DNA of 31,236 bases from Lingula anatina (taxonomy: Eukaryota; Brachiopoda; Lingulata; Lingulida; Lingulidae), in contig NW_019774513.1 of the NCBI RefSeq assembly GCF_001039355.2, positions 1,162,470 to 1,193,705 on the forward strand, read 5' to 3'. This document shows, in pieces, positions 17,617 through 28,437 of this stretch; the stretch's first letter is position 1, and each line of letters opens with the position of its first letter. A program made the position numbers and the translations under genes. The notes beneath the pieces were generated by a model. That model was not told where the DNA came from, did not search any database, and saw nothing but the letters and a program-made list of their open reading frames with translations.

Positions 17617-19097
17617 ATGAATGATAATATTTTAATACTACTGTAGTCTGGACTAGTACTAGTAGTAATTGTAGTATAATATAGTATAGAGAATCTACGA
17701 GTATGGTGCGATATTATCATCGTATTAAAAAGGATGTGATGTGCGAACTTGGAAAATGTCAGTAGTCTCTTCATTTAAGATACATTTGCAGACATGCAAG
17801 CAAAAGTCCAAATGTGCCATTGGGGGGGGGGGTCTGGATGATGCCTCAACCTAGTTAGTTATGTTCAACCTTTTTTTACTGTGTCAGCAAAACTCATTGA
17901 AACTACAATGGTGATTGAATACAGGCCTGTATGTCTGTGTGGTTATCATTCATAATTCAAGGGTCATATTGCTGTAACTTAATGGCCGTCATGCATTTCA
18001 GAAAAAGTATTCATCAAATCACCTGCCAGACCTGCCCTGCTTGGTCTTGTTTAACTATTACCTGGGATGATTTTGATGCTGAAATGACCACAGCAAAATG
18101 TTTTTAATTAATTTGTTTGAACACTTTTTTGTGGTCAATTTACCTGTAACATAACTATTTTTCTTGTATTGATAAGCAAATAATTTTACATTAATTTAAA
18201 TAAGGCAAAGGCTTTTCATTCTTACAGAGAATCATATAGTTGTCAAAACCCTTAGAATTCATTGTGTATTGTTTTAATTTCAAGTAACACAAGAAAATCA
18301 AAGGAATTTGAATGGACTGATACATCTTGGAAACATTTTAAGTTCTGAAGCAAAGCTATTAGACTGCTATTATGAGATAGCTGACTACACAAATTCGATA
18401 TTGGCTTAAGAGCATTTTATTATGATTAACCTAATATAGATGTATTTGACATACCTAAAAAGGCTACTATCACCATATAAATTGACTTAATAGTCTGTTA
18501 GCACATGACCATTATGGAAGGTATACTAGTAGAAAAGGGCATTGACAGATATAGACCATAGAGATTGGTAATAAGAAGACAACATAAGGCACAGAAGATT
18601 CTAAAGGTCATCACTTTATGTTAGTGGCAAGAAAGTCATACCTTGTGGCATGAGACTGAGCATACACAAGATTTGCATTAATGAATCAGCCAGGTCATTC
18701 TCACAGGAGTTACTTTTTATAGTATACATTCAAACAAAGAGATATTTCCCCTCATAAGGATACCAGTATAGATACTCCCACTTTTACTGGAGGACTTCCA
18801 AAATTGAAACATGATTAAGTAGTATTATACAAAAATGCTGCTTTGCCATACAACCTATACGTAGTAATTTATTTTGGAACAAGCAGATCAAACTGAATTT
18901 TTATTGCTGTAGAAAAAGAATTAGGTGAAAAATATATATATTTAAATTTCACTGCTTGTTCACAACTTGAATAATTTGTTATTGATGTTACAGATTTATA
19001 TCAGATAAGTTCAGTTGCCCAGTGCTGTTTACTTCAGGTGTGTGCAGTTGAGAAGTACAAACCTGAACCTGTCTGGGTAGTACTCACCAGATGACTA

Positions 19098-19150
19098 GGG
19101 CCGCATTCAGAACAGTGGACTAACTAGTCTGCAGGTCAAATATCAATAAA
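19098..19150 (+). mobile_element. Half of a foldback / MITE terminus, copy 1
   Basis: gggccgcattcagaacagtg then gactaac, gcaggtcaaatat shares the terminal words of the element at 12922 (gcattca, agaaca, gtggactaac, ctgcag, aaatat). No opposite arm follows, so it is a solo terminus or a decayed element. The counterpart in copy 2 is at about 23700. Confidence 0.5.
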
Positions 19151-20049
19151 CTGGGTGTCTTTATATATGTATATAGATACATTGCTAGACTCAAGATTTG
19201 ATTAAGTAAAAGAAAACTTGCTGGTTCGTCAGGTACTTTTTAGTCTGAGTCTAGCATGGTATAATTGATACACATAAAGGGTGCAGACAAAGCACCTGCC
19301 AACCTTAGTACTTTTCTTTTGCTGTGGCAAGTGAAATAACATATGCACTTGCCAAGTATATGCCCATATCTTTCCTTCTCTGCCCAACCCAGAAAGAACA
19401 AAAAAAAAGTTTGTTCAAGTTTTTTTAAAGCTTTAATTCCATTCCCAACCTTGGCACTTATCTTGGCTTTAACATTGCCACCTTAAAGACTTATATGAAT
19501 GTACACGTGAATTTTTTCAGGTTTTATATTGTTGAAAGCAATGGGTTGAAAGTGAATGAATGATTGGAACACTTTAAATGAAGACTTAATTATAGATGTG
19601 CATAAAGTTGCCTGAAGTTGGCCTGTTTGCAGGATGTTCCCATGTCCGTTAAAGTATTCAAATATTCCTTTATTCTTGGTTTAATACCTATACCTCGGGT
19701 GACTCCGGGATTCATCATTGTTCATTGTTTAGTAAACCAAGCAAACATATTTTCTTCTCAATCTTGAAGCTACGTTTAGAGGTCATGATTTAAGGTAAGT
19801 ACAAAATCTGTCTTACTATGTTGGGGGGGGGGGGGGGAGGCTAAAAATTGAAATATTTACTTTATATACACATCACCTGATTTTGTGTTACATTTCTATG
19901 GCCAGGCTGTGTGGTCAGCATGGTCATCCTGGGTTAGAATTAAATTCATAAATCTGCTGCCTATATTAATATATTTGACCTCCTGTTCTGTATATGAACT
20001 GAACGTGGGATTGCAAAGACCTGAGTACATCATCTGACCACCAAAGATT

Positions 20050-20085
20050 ATTATTATCATTATTATTATTATTATTATTATTGTG

Positions 20086-20120
<35 letters not shown>
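20050..20120. repeat. Compound (ATT)n-(TG)n microsatellite, copy 1
   Basis: ATT triplets followed by an uninterrupted TG tract. The matching tract in copy 2 (24674-24742) has different repeat numbers and a GTTGTTG joint, as expected for fast-mutating sequence. Confidence 0.95.
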
Positions 20121-20123
<3 letters not shown>

Positions 20124-20944
20124 GGAGATCTCATTTGACTGTTAAACAACTGGTAAATTAGAACTATGGTTTTCTGATGATATGTTCCATTCCCAAATTG
20201 GTTGAGGTCAGTGTCAATTTTTTGCATTTGAATGTACCTGTTGTCAAGTGTCAGTTATCTAGAACTATAACTCTTAGGTTCTGCTGATGGTATTTTTGTC
20301 ATAGAAAAACATAAATTTGCTTTATCTGTCATTTATGGCCTAGAATCTTAGTGAAATGATTTTAAGAACATCTGGTCTATAGTTTGAGATTACCATCAAA
20401 AAGAGCATGTATTTTTAATAAACTTGGTTTTCCATTTATTTGCACAGGTTTGCTTTTATCAACCAGCTTGCCATCATAAAAAACAACCTTATCTAGATTT
20501 ATATGATTCATGAATGATACACTAAATTTGAAAACAGTGAGATAAGTCTGCCGTATATTGCTTCAGAGTTCTCTCCAGCCTGTCTTGTCCATTTTAACAT
20601 GTCCATCATAAGATCTTGTTTATTTTGGCTCTGACCTGTACGATTTGATGAGCATCAAAATTTCAATACCATAGAAAACAGATCTTATTGTGTTAGCAAC
20701 TTAATTTAACTTTACAGTAATTAGATTTTTCTGACAGTCAGTGGACATCTGACTTTTTGGGAGCCAAAAATATAGTTTTTGAGATCAATGCAGAGTGCCC
20801 CCTGGACCCCATGCCATAGACTTTTTCACTAAATGGCAGTCTCATCCCTGATTTTAGCAGCAGTGGGTGAAACATCAGAGATTAGATTGGCTGCCTGTGG
20901 TTAGAAATTACAGTCTCAGGAACTGCTGAGGTAGTAGAAACTAA

Positions 20945-21137
20945 GAGCACATTCAGAATAGCGGACTAACAGATCCACGGATAAAAATATGGCGACCCAC
21001 TAAAAAGCTTGCTGCTTTATTCCCAAAATGCAAGTAGTCACTGATTAGATTCCCCGCAGGGATTATGCAACAAGCATTCAAGTGGGTCAGCCATATTTGA
21101 TCCGTGGGTCTGTTAGTCTGCTGTTCTAAATGCGCTC
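20945..21137. mobile_element. Foldback / MITE element 2, copy 1
   Basis: About 65-70-bp imperfect arms. The left side reads gagcacattcagaatagcgg, actaacagatccacggat, then aatatggcgacccact. The right side, complemented, reads gagcgcatttagaacagcag, actaacagacccacggat, then aaatatggctgacccact. The centre is about 60 bp. Non-coding, same family as element 1 by terminal words. Confidence 0.75.
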
Positions 21138-21674
21138 AGAGTCAAGGCAGCTCAACTAGACTGGGAATGTGGTCTTATTCTTAGTTTCGGTCAAAAAGAA
21201 ACAGGCATATTGAAAGTCAAACCACAGCAATGTTCGTATAGGGGGATGTTTTCCTGGTAGCAAGTTGAACCTATAGCCGGCTTTATTTCAAAAGGATGGG
21301 AATGGGGGTGGGATGGGGGAGATACTTTATCTGAGAAAGAAAACTTTTTTACCATAATGGCATGGAGCAAATTTCGATTTAGTATGAACCTTTCCTGGCC
21401 AAAAGGGCAGTGTGTTCGAACCACCCAATACCAAAGCTTTATTCTGCCTACAAGGCCTGAAGTTAACTTTCATAAAATGCTCTGAATTGGTTTGCATAGA
21501 GGCAAAATGGAGGCTGTTTCAATATGCATGAGAATTAGCAGTACGTGGTTGAACAGCTATTGGAATAACAATTGATCACAATGAGCAATTTAAGTACTCA
21601 TTTGGTTAGGAGATTGAAAGGAGTTTCTTGGAAACATGTTGATATTAATTGCCTAGTATGTCATGTTTGATGAT

Positions 21675-21675
21675 N
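21675..21675. other. Ambiguous base (n) at the junction of the two copies
   Basis: The only unresolved base inside the duplicated block, and it falls exactly between the end of copy 1 and the start of copy 2. That is what a contig join would leave. Confidence 0.9.
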
Positions 21676-21825
21676 AATATGTCAGTTATTGATCGCCTCG
21701 AAATTACTATCACGATTTGATATCGTCATTTCGCCATCAAATATTAAACACGAACCAACCAGTTAAGAATAATATCCTAATGAGTCCGGACAGCGAATAA
21801 CCTTGACCTTTTTCTATGTAAATCT

Positions 21826-21836
21826 AAGATGGCCGC
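21826..21836 (+). promoter_or_regulatory. YY1-like motif and promoter zone, copy 2
   Basis: Same AAGATGGCCGC as in copy 1, within a CpG-rich stretch (about 21787-22117) that appears identical to copy 1. Confidence 0.38.
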
Positions 21837-21851
21837 GGAACCAGACGGGAT

Positions 21852-21930
21852 ATGAAAATCGTTGAGGATTATTCGCAATTTAACCGCAACCGAGATGGCT
21901 GTATCACCACGGAGCAGCTGACGACTACGA
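21852..21930 (+). CDS. Candidate first coding exon of a calmodulin-like EF-hand protein, copy 2
   Basis: Identical by eye to the copy 1 exon, including the 8-codon upstream ORF from 21829, the ATGA overlap and the GTAAGT donor at 21931. If the duplication is real, the downstream gene would have two alternative promoters and first exons giving the same N-terminus. If it is an assembly artefact, only one exists per chromosome. Confidence 0.48.
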
Positions 21931-21984
21931 GTAAGTACATTTTGGGCATATGCATCAACGCTTTGTAGTGCATTCAATGACACG

Positions 21985-22203
21985 ATGAGCAAAAGCGGGT
22001 ATGTTTTTGCGGCATCTGGCCGGGAAGCGGCAGGAAAGCAGAATCAGAACCAGAAGCCTGAAGCGGGTACCTTGCTTTCCGATGCGGGACGCGTAGTACT
22101 GACTGATGTTGCTGTTGCATCACGTCACTGTAGTCACTCTATTCTGTTCTTTATTGTTTATTTTTCTCGTGTTATTTGGAGAAACAATTGGAAACAAAAG
22201 TGA
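21985..22203 (+). CDS. Unrecognised 72-codon ORF, copy 2
   Basis: Counterpart of the ORF at 17398. It differs at two residues (Ser to Ala and Leu to Ile), so the frame is kept open. With so few differences this is not evidence of selection. No family recognised. Confidence 0.15.
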   Translation: MSKSGYVFAASGREAAGKQNQNQKPEAGTLLSDAGRVVLTDVAVASRHCSHSILFFIVYFSRVIWRNNWKQK

Positions 22204-23699
22204 ATCATGAATGATAATATTTCAATACTACTGCATGTAGTCTGGACTAGTACTAGTAGTAATTGTAGTATAATATAGTATAGAGAATCTGCGAGTATGG
22301 TGCGATATTATCATCATATTAAAAAGGATGTGATGTGCGAATTTGGAAAATGTCAGTAGTCTCTTCATTTCAGAGATTTGCAGACATGCAAGCATAAGTC
22401 CAAATGTGCCATGGGGAGAGGGGGGGGGGGGTCTAGATGATTCCTCAACCTAGTTAGTTATGTCCAACCTTTTTTCACTGTGTCAGCAAAACTCATTGAA
22501 ACTCCAATGGTGATTGAATACGGGCCTGTTTGTCAGTGTGGTTATCATTCAAGGGTCATATTGCTGTAACTTATAATTAATGGCTGTCATGCATTTCAGA
22601 AAAAGCATTCATCAAATCACCTGCCAGACCTGCCCTGCTTGGTCTTGTTTAACCATTACCTGATTTTGATGCTGAAATGACCACAGCAAAATGTTTTTAA
22701 TTGTTTGAACAATTTTTTTGTGGTCAGTTTACCTGTAACATAACTATTTTTCTTTTATTGATAAACAAATAATTTTACATTAATTTAGATAAGGCAAAGG
22801 CTTTTCATTCTTACAGAGAATCATATAGTTGTCAAAACCCTTAGAATTCATTGTGCATTGTTTAAATTTCAAGTAACACCAGAAAATAGAACGAATTTGA
22901 ATGGACTGATACATCTTGGAAACATGTTAAGTTCTGAAGCAAAGCTTAGACTGCTATTATGAGATAGCTGACTACACAAATTCGATATTGGCTTAAGAGC
23001 ATTTTATTATGATTAACCTAAAATAGATGTATTTGACATACCTAAAAAGGCTACTATCACCATATAAATTGACTTAATAGTCTGTTAGCACATGACCATT
23101 ATGGAAGGTATACTAGTAGAAAAGGGCATTGACAGATATAGACCATAGAGATTGGTAATAAGAAGACAACATAAGGCACAGAAGATTCTAAAGGTCATCA
23201 CTTTATGTTAGTGGCAAGAAAGTCATACCTTGTGGCATGAGACTGAGCATACACAAGATTTGCATTAATGAATCGGCCAGGTCATTCTCACAGGAGTTAC
23301 TTTTTATAGTATACATTCAAACAAGAGATTTTTCTCCTCATAAGGATACCAGTATAAGTAGGTACTCCCACTTTTACTGGATGACTTCCAAAATTGAAAC
23401 ACGATTAAGTGGTATTATACAAAAATGCTGCTTTGCCATACAACTTATACGTAGTAACTTATTTTGGAACAAGCAGATCAAACTGAATTTTTATTGCTGT
23501 AGAAAAAGAATTAGGTGAAAAAAAATAAAATAAATATATATATATATATTTCACTGCTTGTTCACAACTTGAATAATTTGTTATTGATGTTACAGATTTA
23601 TATCAGATAAGTTCAGTTGCCCAGTGCTGTTTACTTCAGGTGTGTGCAGTTGAGAAGTACAAACCTGAACCTGTCTGGGTAGTACTCACCAGATGACTA

Positions 23700-23752
23700 G
23701 AGCCGCATTCAGAACAGTGGACTAACTAGTCTGCAGGTCAAATATCAATAAA
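23700..23752 (+). mobile_element. Half of a foldback / MITE terminus, copy 2
   Basis: Counterpart of 19098-19150 with one or two substitutions. Its presence at the equivalent place shows the insertion predates the split of the two copies. Confidence 0.5.
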
Positions 23753-24672
23753 TTGGGTGTCTTTATATATGTATATAGATACATTGCTAGACTCAAGATT
23801 TGATTAAGTAAAAGAAAACTTGCTGGTTCGTCAGGTACTTTTTAGTCTGAGTCTAGCATGGTATAATTGATACACATAAAGGGTGCAGACAAAGCACCTG
23901 CCAACCTTAGTACTTTTCTTTTGCTATGGCAAGTGAAATAACATATGCACTTGCCAAGTATATGCCCATATCTTTTCTTCTCTGCCCAACCCAGAAAGAA
24001 CAAAAAAAAGTTTGTTCAAGTTTTTTTAAAGCTTTAATTCCATTCCCAACCTTGGCACTTATCTTGGCTTTAACATTGCCACCTTAAAGACTTATATGAA
24101 TGTACATGTGAATTTTTCCAGGTTTTATATTGTTGAAAGCAATGGGTTGAAAGTGAATGAATGATTGGAACACTTTAAATGAAGACTTAATGATAGATGT
24201 GCATAAAGTTGCCTGAAGTTGGCCTGTTTGCAGGATGTTCCCATGTCCGTTAAAGTATTCAAATATTCCTTTATTCTTGGTTTAATACCTATACCTCGGG
24301 TGACTCCGGGATTCATCATTGTTCATTGTTTAGTAAACCAAGCAAACATATTTTCTTGTCTGTCTTGAAGATATATTCTTCTCAGTCTTCAAGCTACGTT
24401 TAGAGGTCATGATTTAAGGTAAGTACAAAATCAGTCTTACTATGTTGGAGGGGGGGGGGGGGGAGGCTAAAAATTGAAATATTTACTTTATATACACATC
24501 ACCTGATTTTGTGCTACATTTCTATGGCCAGGCTGTGTTGTCAGCATGGTCATCCTGGGTTAGAATTAAATTCATAAATCTGCTACCTATATTAATATAT
24601 TTGACCTCCTGTTCTGTATATGAACTGAACGTGGGATTGCAAAGACCTGAGTACATCATCTGACCACCAAAG

Positions 24673-24673
<1 letters not shown>

Positions 24674-24705
<32 letters not shown>

Positions 24706-24711
24706 GTGTTG

Positions 24712-24742
<31 letters not shown>
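24674..24742. repeat. Compound (ATT)n-(TG)n microsatellite, copy 2
   Basis: Counterpart of 20050-20120. The (ATT)n part is a purer run than in copy 1. Confidence 0.95.
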
Positions 24743-24745
<3 letters not shown>

Positions 24746-25566
24746 GGAGATCTCATTTGACTGTTAAACAACTGGTAAATTAGAACTATGGTTTTCTGAT
24801 GATATGTTCCATTCCCAAATTGGTTGAGGTCATTGTCAATTTTTTGCATTTGAATGTACCTGTTGTCAAGTGTCAGTTATCTAGAACTATAACTCTTAGG
24901 TTCTGCTGATGGTATTTTTGTCATAGAAAAACATAAATTTGCTTTATCTGTCATTTATGGCCTAGAATCTTAGTGAAATGATTTTAAGAACATCTGGTCT
25001 ATAGTTTGAGATTACCATCAAAAAGAGCATGTATTTTTAATAAACTTGGTTTTCCATTTATTTGCACAGGTTTGCTTTTATCAACCAGCTTGCCATCATA
25101 AAAAACAACCTTATCTAGATTTATATGATTCATGAATGATACACTAAATTTGAAAACAGTGAGATAAGTCTGCCGTATATTGCTTCAGAGTTCTCTCCAG
25201 CCTGTCTTGTCCATTTTAACATGTCTATCATAAGATCTTGTTTATTTTGGCTTTGACCTGTACGATTTGATGAGCATCAAAATTTCAATACCATAGAAAA
25301 CAGATCTTATTATGTTAGCAACTTTATTTAACTTTACAGTAATTAGATTTTTCTGACAGTCAGTGGACATCTGACTTTTTGGGAGCCAAAAATATAGTTT
25401 TTGAGATCAATGCATAGTGCCCCCTGGACCCCATGCCATAGACTTTTTCACTAAATGGCAGTCTCATCCCAGATTTTAGCAGCAGTGGGTGAAACATCAG
25501 AGATTAGATTGGCTACCTGTGGTTAGAAATTACAGTCTCAGGAACTGCTGAGGTAGTAGAAACTAA

Positions 25567-25759
25567 GAGCGCATTCAGAATAGCGGACTAACAGATCCAC
25601 GGATAAAAATATGGTGACCCACTAAAAAGCTTGCTGCTTTATTCCCAAAATGCAATTAGACACTGATTAGATTCCCCGCAGGGATTATGCAACAAGCATT
25701 CAAGTGGGTCAGCCATATTTGATCTGTGGGTCTGTTAGTCTGCTGTTCTAAATGCGCTC
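25567..25759. mobile_element. Foldback / MITE element 2, copy 2
   Basis: Equivalent of 20945-21137 in copy 2. Here the left terminus reads gagcgcattc, matching its right terminus better than in copy 1, which suggests copy 1 has the derived base. Confidence 0.75.
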
Positions 25760-26294
25760 AGAGTCAAGGCAGCTCAACTAGACTGGGAATGTGGTCTTAT
25801 TCTTGGTTTCGGTCAAAAAGAAACAGGCATATTGAAAGTCAAACCACAGCAATGTTCGTATAGGGGGATGTTTTCCTGGTAGCAAGTTGAACCTATAGCC
25901 GGCTTTATTTCAAAAGGATGGGAATGGGGGTGGGGTGGGGGAGATGCTTTATCTGAGAAAGAAAACATTTTTACCATAATGGCATGGAGCAAATTTCGAT
26001 TTAGTATGAACCTTTCCTGGCCAAAAGGGCAGTGTGTTCGAACCACCCAAAACCAAAGCTTTATTCTGCCTACAAGGCCTGAAGTTAACTTTCATAAAAT
26101 GCTCTGAATTGGTTTGCATAGAGGCAAAATGGAAGCCGTTTCAATATGCATGAGAATTAGCAGTACGTGGTTGAACAGCTATTGGAATAACAATTGATCA
26201 CAATGAGCAATTTAAGTACTCATTTGGTTAGGAGATTGAAAGGAGTTTCTTGGAAACATGTTGATATTAATTGCCTAGTATGTCATGTTTGATG

Positions 26295-26696
26295 GTTAGA
26301 GCTTAATTTGTAAAAAGATCGTTTAGAACTTAAATCCAGACAATGAACTGTATTTGTATGCATTTGTATCATCATGAATATGGTCACTTTGGTTATATTT
26401 ACTTTTTGCTTTGTCCCTCTGTACCTCTGTGCTCATGAGATTTGCTGGATAACCCTTGATTTCCTCCTACAGTAATGAATAATATATAATCCAATTTACA
26501 AGTCATGAATATCATAAATATGATATGTTGTGTATTTGATGATTGTTCAGCCTTGATTTAGGTAAGAACTAAGTCATCAGGCAATATATATATATATATA
26601 TATATANCATCTTCATTACTTCATTTCAACAAATAAATTCTATATCATAATCACTGCATGATGTCATCTCATTGATACGTATCTTTAAACAGTTGC
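26295..26696. other. Single-copy DNA after the duplication, nothing recognised
   Basis: AT-rich, with a (TA)n tract at 26585-26606 ending in a second ambiguous base (n, 26607). No coding signal. Confidence 0.5.
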
Positions 26697-26930
26697 AATA
26701 ATAATAATAATAATAATAATAATAATTATTATTATAACTAGATGGTGTCGATGGGTAGCCATCACATATCCACGCACTTCCCCATAGAGCAGCTCACCAC
26801 TAGGGACCACTTGCCACATATGCACGTTCACACGCATGGACACACTGGTAAATGTTTCAGCACATCAGTGATCACTGCTTCATCCAAAGGTATTTTAAAA
26901 TATAAATGTAAAAAAATCTACAATGTTAAA

Positions 26931-27933
26931 AGAATTTAGAATCAACCAACCCCCAGGGATAGCCCAACCCCCTGTTGCACTAAAATTCCAATGTGTCCAT
27001 GTACATTTCTCATGATGGGTATACTAATCACCAGTTTCAACTTCCTACCTGCAATGGTCTAGTAGAAAAAAGCAGAAACTACAATGTGAGAAGAATTCAG
27101 AATCAACCAACCCCCTGGGACAGCCCAACCCCCTGTTGAACTAAAATTCCAAAGTGTATATATGCACATCCCTGATGATGGATCCTCCAATTCCCATAGT
27201 TTCAATTTCCTATCTCTAACAGTCTAGGAGGAGATAGCAGACATTACATTGTCATAAGTATTTAGAATCAATCACCCCCAGGGACAGCCCAATCCCCTGT
27301 TGCAACCACCTCCCAGGGTACAGCCCAACCCTCTGTTGCACTAAAATTCTTAAGTGCCCATGTACCTCCCTGATGATGGGTATACAAATCACTAAAGTTT
27401 CAATTTCCTATCTCTAACAGTCTAGGAGGAGATAGCAGAAATTACGATGTCATAAGAATTTAGAATCAACCACCCCCCAGGGACATCCCAACCCCCTGTT
27501 GCATTAAAATTCTAATGTGCCCATGCACATCCCTAAAGATGGGTCTACCAATACCCAAAGTTTCAACTTCCTACCTGCAATAGTCTAGGAGGAGATAGCA
27601 GAAATTACAATGCTATAAAAATTTAGAATCAACCACCCCCCAGGGACAGTCCAACCCCCTGTGGCTCTAAAATTCCAAAATGCCCATGCACATCCCTGAT
27701 GATGGATCTTCCAATTCCCATAGTTTCGATTTCCTATCTCTAACGGTCTAGGAGGAGATAGCAGAAATTACAATGTCATAAGAATTTTGAATCAACTACC
27801 TCCCAGGGACAGCCTAACCCCCTGTTGCACTAAAATTCCAATGTGCCCATGCACGTCCCTAAAGATGTGTCTAACAATTCCCAAAGTTTCAACTTCCTTC
27901 CTGCAATAGTCTAGGAGGATATAGCGAAAATTA
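26931..27933 (+). repeat. Minisatellite, about six units of ~160 bp
   Basis: Unit starts (agaatttagaatcaacc-like) at about 26931, 27092, 27257, 27455, 27618 and 27781, giving spacings of 161, 165, 198, 163 and 163. Each unit has cagcccaaccccctgttgc, then tgcccatgcacatccctgat, then gtctaggaggagatagcag. Unit 3 is about 35 bp longer because the cagggacagcccaa...ctgttgca segment is doubled. Clear divergence between units argues against very recent expansion. Confidence 0.9.
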
Positions 27934-28001
27934 CTAACACACGGATGCACGGATGCACAGACACACAGATGCACGGACGCACAGACGGGCAGGGTAACAT
28001 G

Positions 28002-28033
28002 ATCCCCTACTTTTGTCCCAAAAGTGCGGGGAT
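28002..28033. repeat. Hairpin near the 3' end of the pearl-like element
   Basis: atcccc.acttttg against aaaagt..ggggat with a short loop (gtccc) and one small mismatch in the stem. Such a hairpin close to the 3' end is typical of Helitron-type termination. Confidence 0.7.
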
Positions 28034-28199
28034 AATAATAATAAACTTATTCACTCTATAGCAGTTAAACAATATCAGACTGAAGAGACTGTCCAACTGC
28101 CTCTTCCCAAAGGGGAATGTTCTCCCTTCTAACACTATGAAAATGAGTGGATCAGTGAAGGTGTAATAGATTGTTCTTTATTTTCAAAGAATTGGCAGC

Positions 28200-28435
28200 T
28201 GAATCATACACCCCATTTCCATAGATTAGATCGACCTACTTTGGATCGACCTAACTCCCTGGGGGTTCGCGCTGAATAGCTGTCAGCCGGGCGGACACGA
28301 AAGTTAATTGCCCCTTACGGCTTGTAGTGGGCGGGGACGGACACTTAAGGGGGATTATCTGACGGTAGTCTGGTGAGACTCCCCGCGGTGATAGATCGAT
28401 CTAAAGTTGTGGGAATAGACCCATAGTTTTGATTA
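28200..28435. mobile_element. GC-rich imperfect inverted repeat, possible MITE
   Basis: Left end ccatttccatagattagatc then gacctactttggatcgacct. The right end, complemented, gives ctattcccacaactttagat then cgatcta. The centre is unusually GC- and CpG-rich (ccgggcggacacg, gtgggcggggacgg). The matches are partial, so this is weaker than the neighbouring foldback element, which begins a few bases later. Confidence 0.4.
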
Positions 28436-28437
28436 TC

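Larger units (their letters stand above)
17090..21672 (+). repeat. Copy 1 of a ~4.6-kb direct tandem duplication
   Basis: Aligns colinearly with 21677-26294 over its whole length, beginning atatgtcagttattgatcgc and ending tcatgtttgatg in both. Copies differ by scattered substitutions, small indels and microsatellite lengths: the offset is 4587 at the left end and 4622 at the right. Each copy holds the CpG-rich start, EF-hand-like exon, (ATT)n and (TG)n tracts, G-runs and a MITE. The block could be a true tandem duplication or two haplotypes assembled in series. Confidence 0.95.
21677..26294 (+). repeat. Copy 2 of the ~4.6-kb direct tandem duplication
   Basis: Begins two bases after the single n at 21675 and ends at gtttgatg followed by unique gttagagc. 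Relative to copy 1 it carries an insertion of roughly 24 bp near 24355-24380, several small indels (for example around 22205 and 22375) and different microsatellite lengths. The first ~440 bp look identical to copy 1, and differences begin at 22117 (T in copy 1 at 17530, G here). Confidence 0.95.
26697..28043 (+). mobile_element. Pearl-like (Helitron-related) non-autonomous element with internal tandem repeats
   Basis: Flanked on the left by (AAT)n (26697-26736) and on the right by ataataataataa. Then come a ~190-bp unique 5' part, six ~160-bp tandem units, a short microsatellite of acggatgc/acagacgc words (27936-27988), and a 3' hairpin with arms 28002-28014 and 28020-28033. This order (5' part, satellite-like units, ACGG-type microsatellite, 3' part) is the published architecture of bivalve pearl elements and related minis thought to derive from Helitrons. 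No protein is encoded. Boundaries inside the AT triplet runs are approximate. Confidence 0.6.

Noticed and set aside
21191-21424. 77-codon minus-strand ORF, repeated at 25813-26046
   Set aside because: It stays open in both copies but has no domain, no splice or start context, and overlaps Py-rich low-complexity DNA. The copies are too similar for open frame to indicate selection.
21395-21425. Perfect tRNA B-box-like word (GGTTCGAAC) on the minus strand
   Set aside because: No convincing A box at the right distance and no tRNA cloverleaf; too little for a SINE or tRNA call.
24592-24849. 85-codon minus-strand ORF with His-Thr and poly-Asn runs
   Set aside because: Translation of the (TG)n and (ATT)n microsatellites.
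26742-26939. 65-codon + strand ORF with His-rich segment
   Set aside because: Lies in the 5' part of the pearl-like element; no domain and no conservation evidence.
27792-27974. 60-codon minus-strand ORF
   Set aside because: Lies in the last satellite unit and its microsatellite; composition alone explains it.
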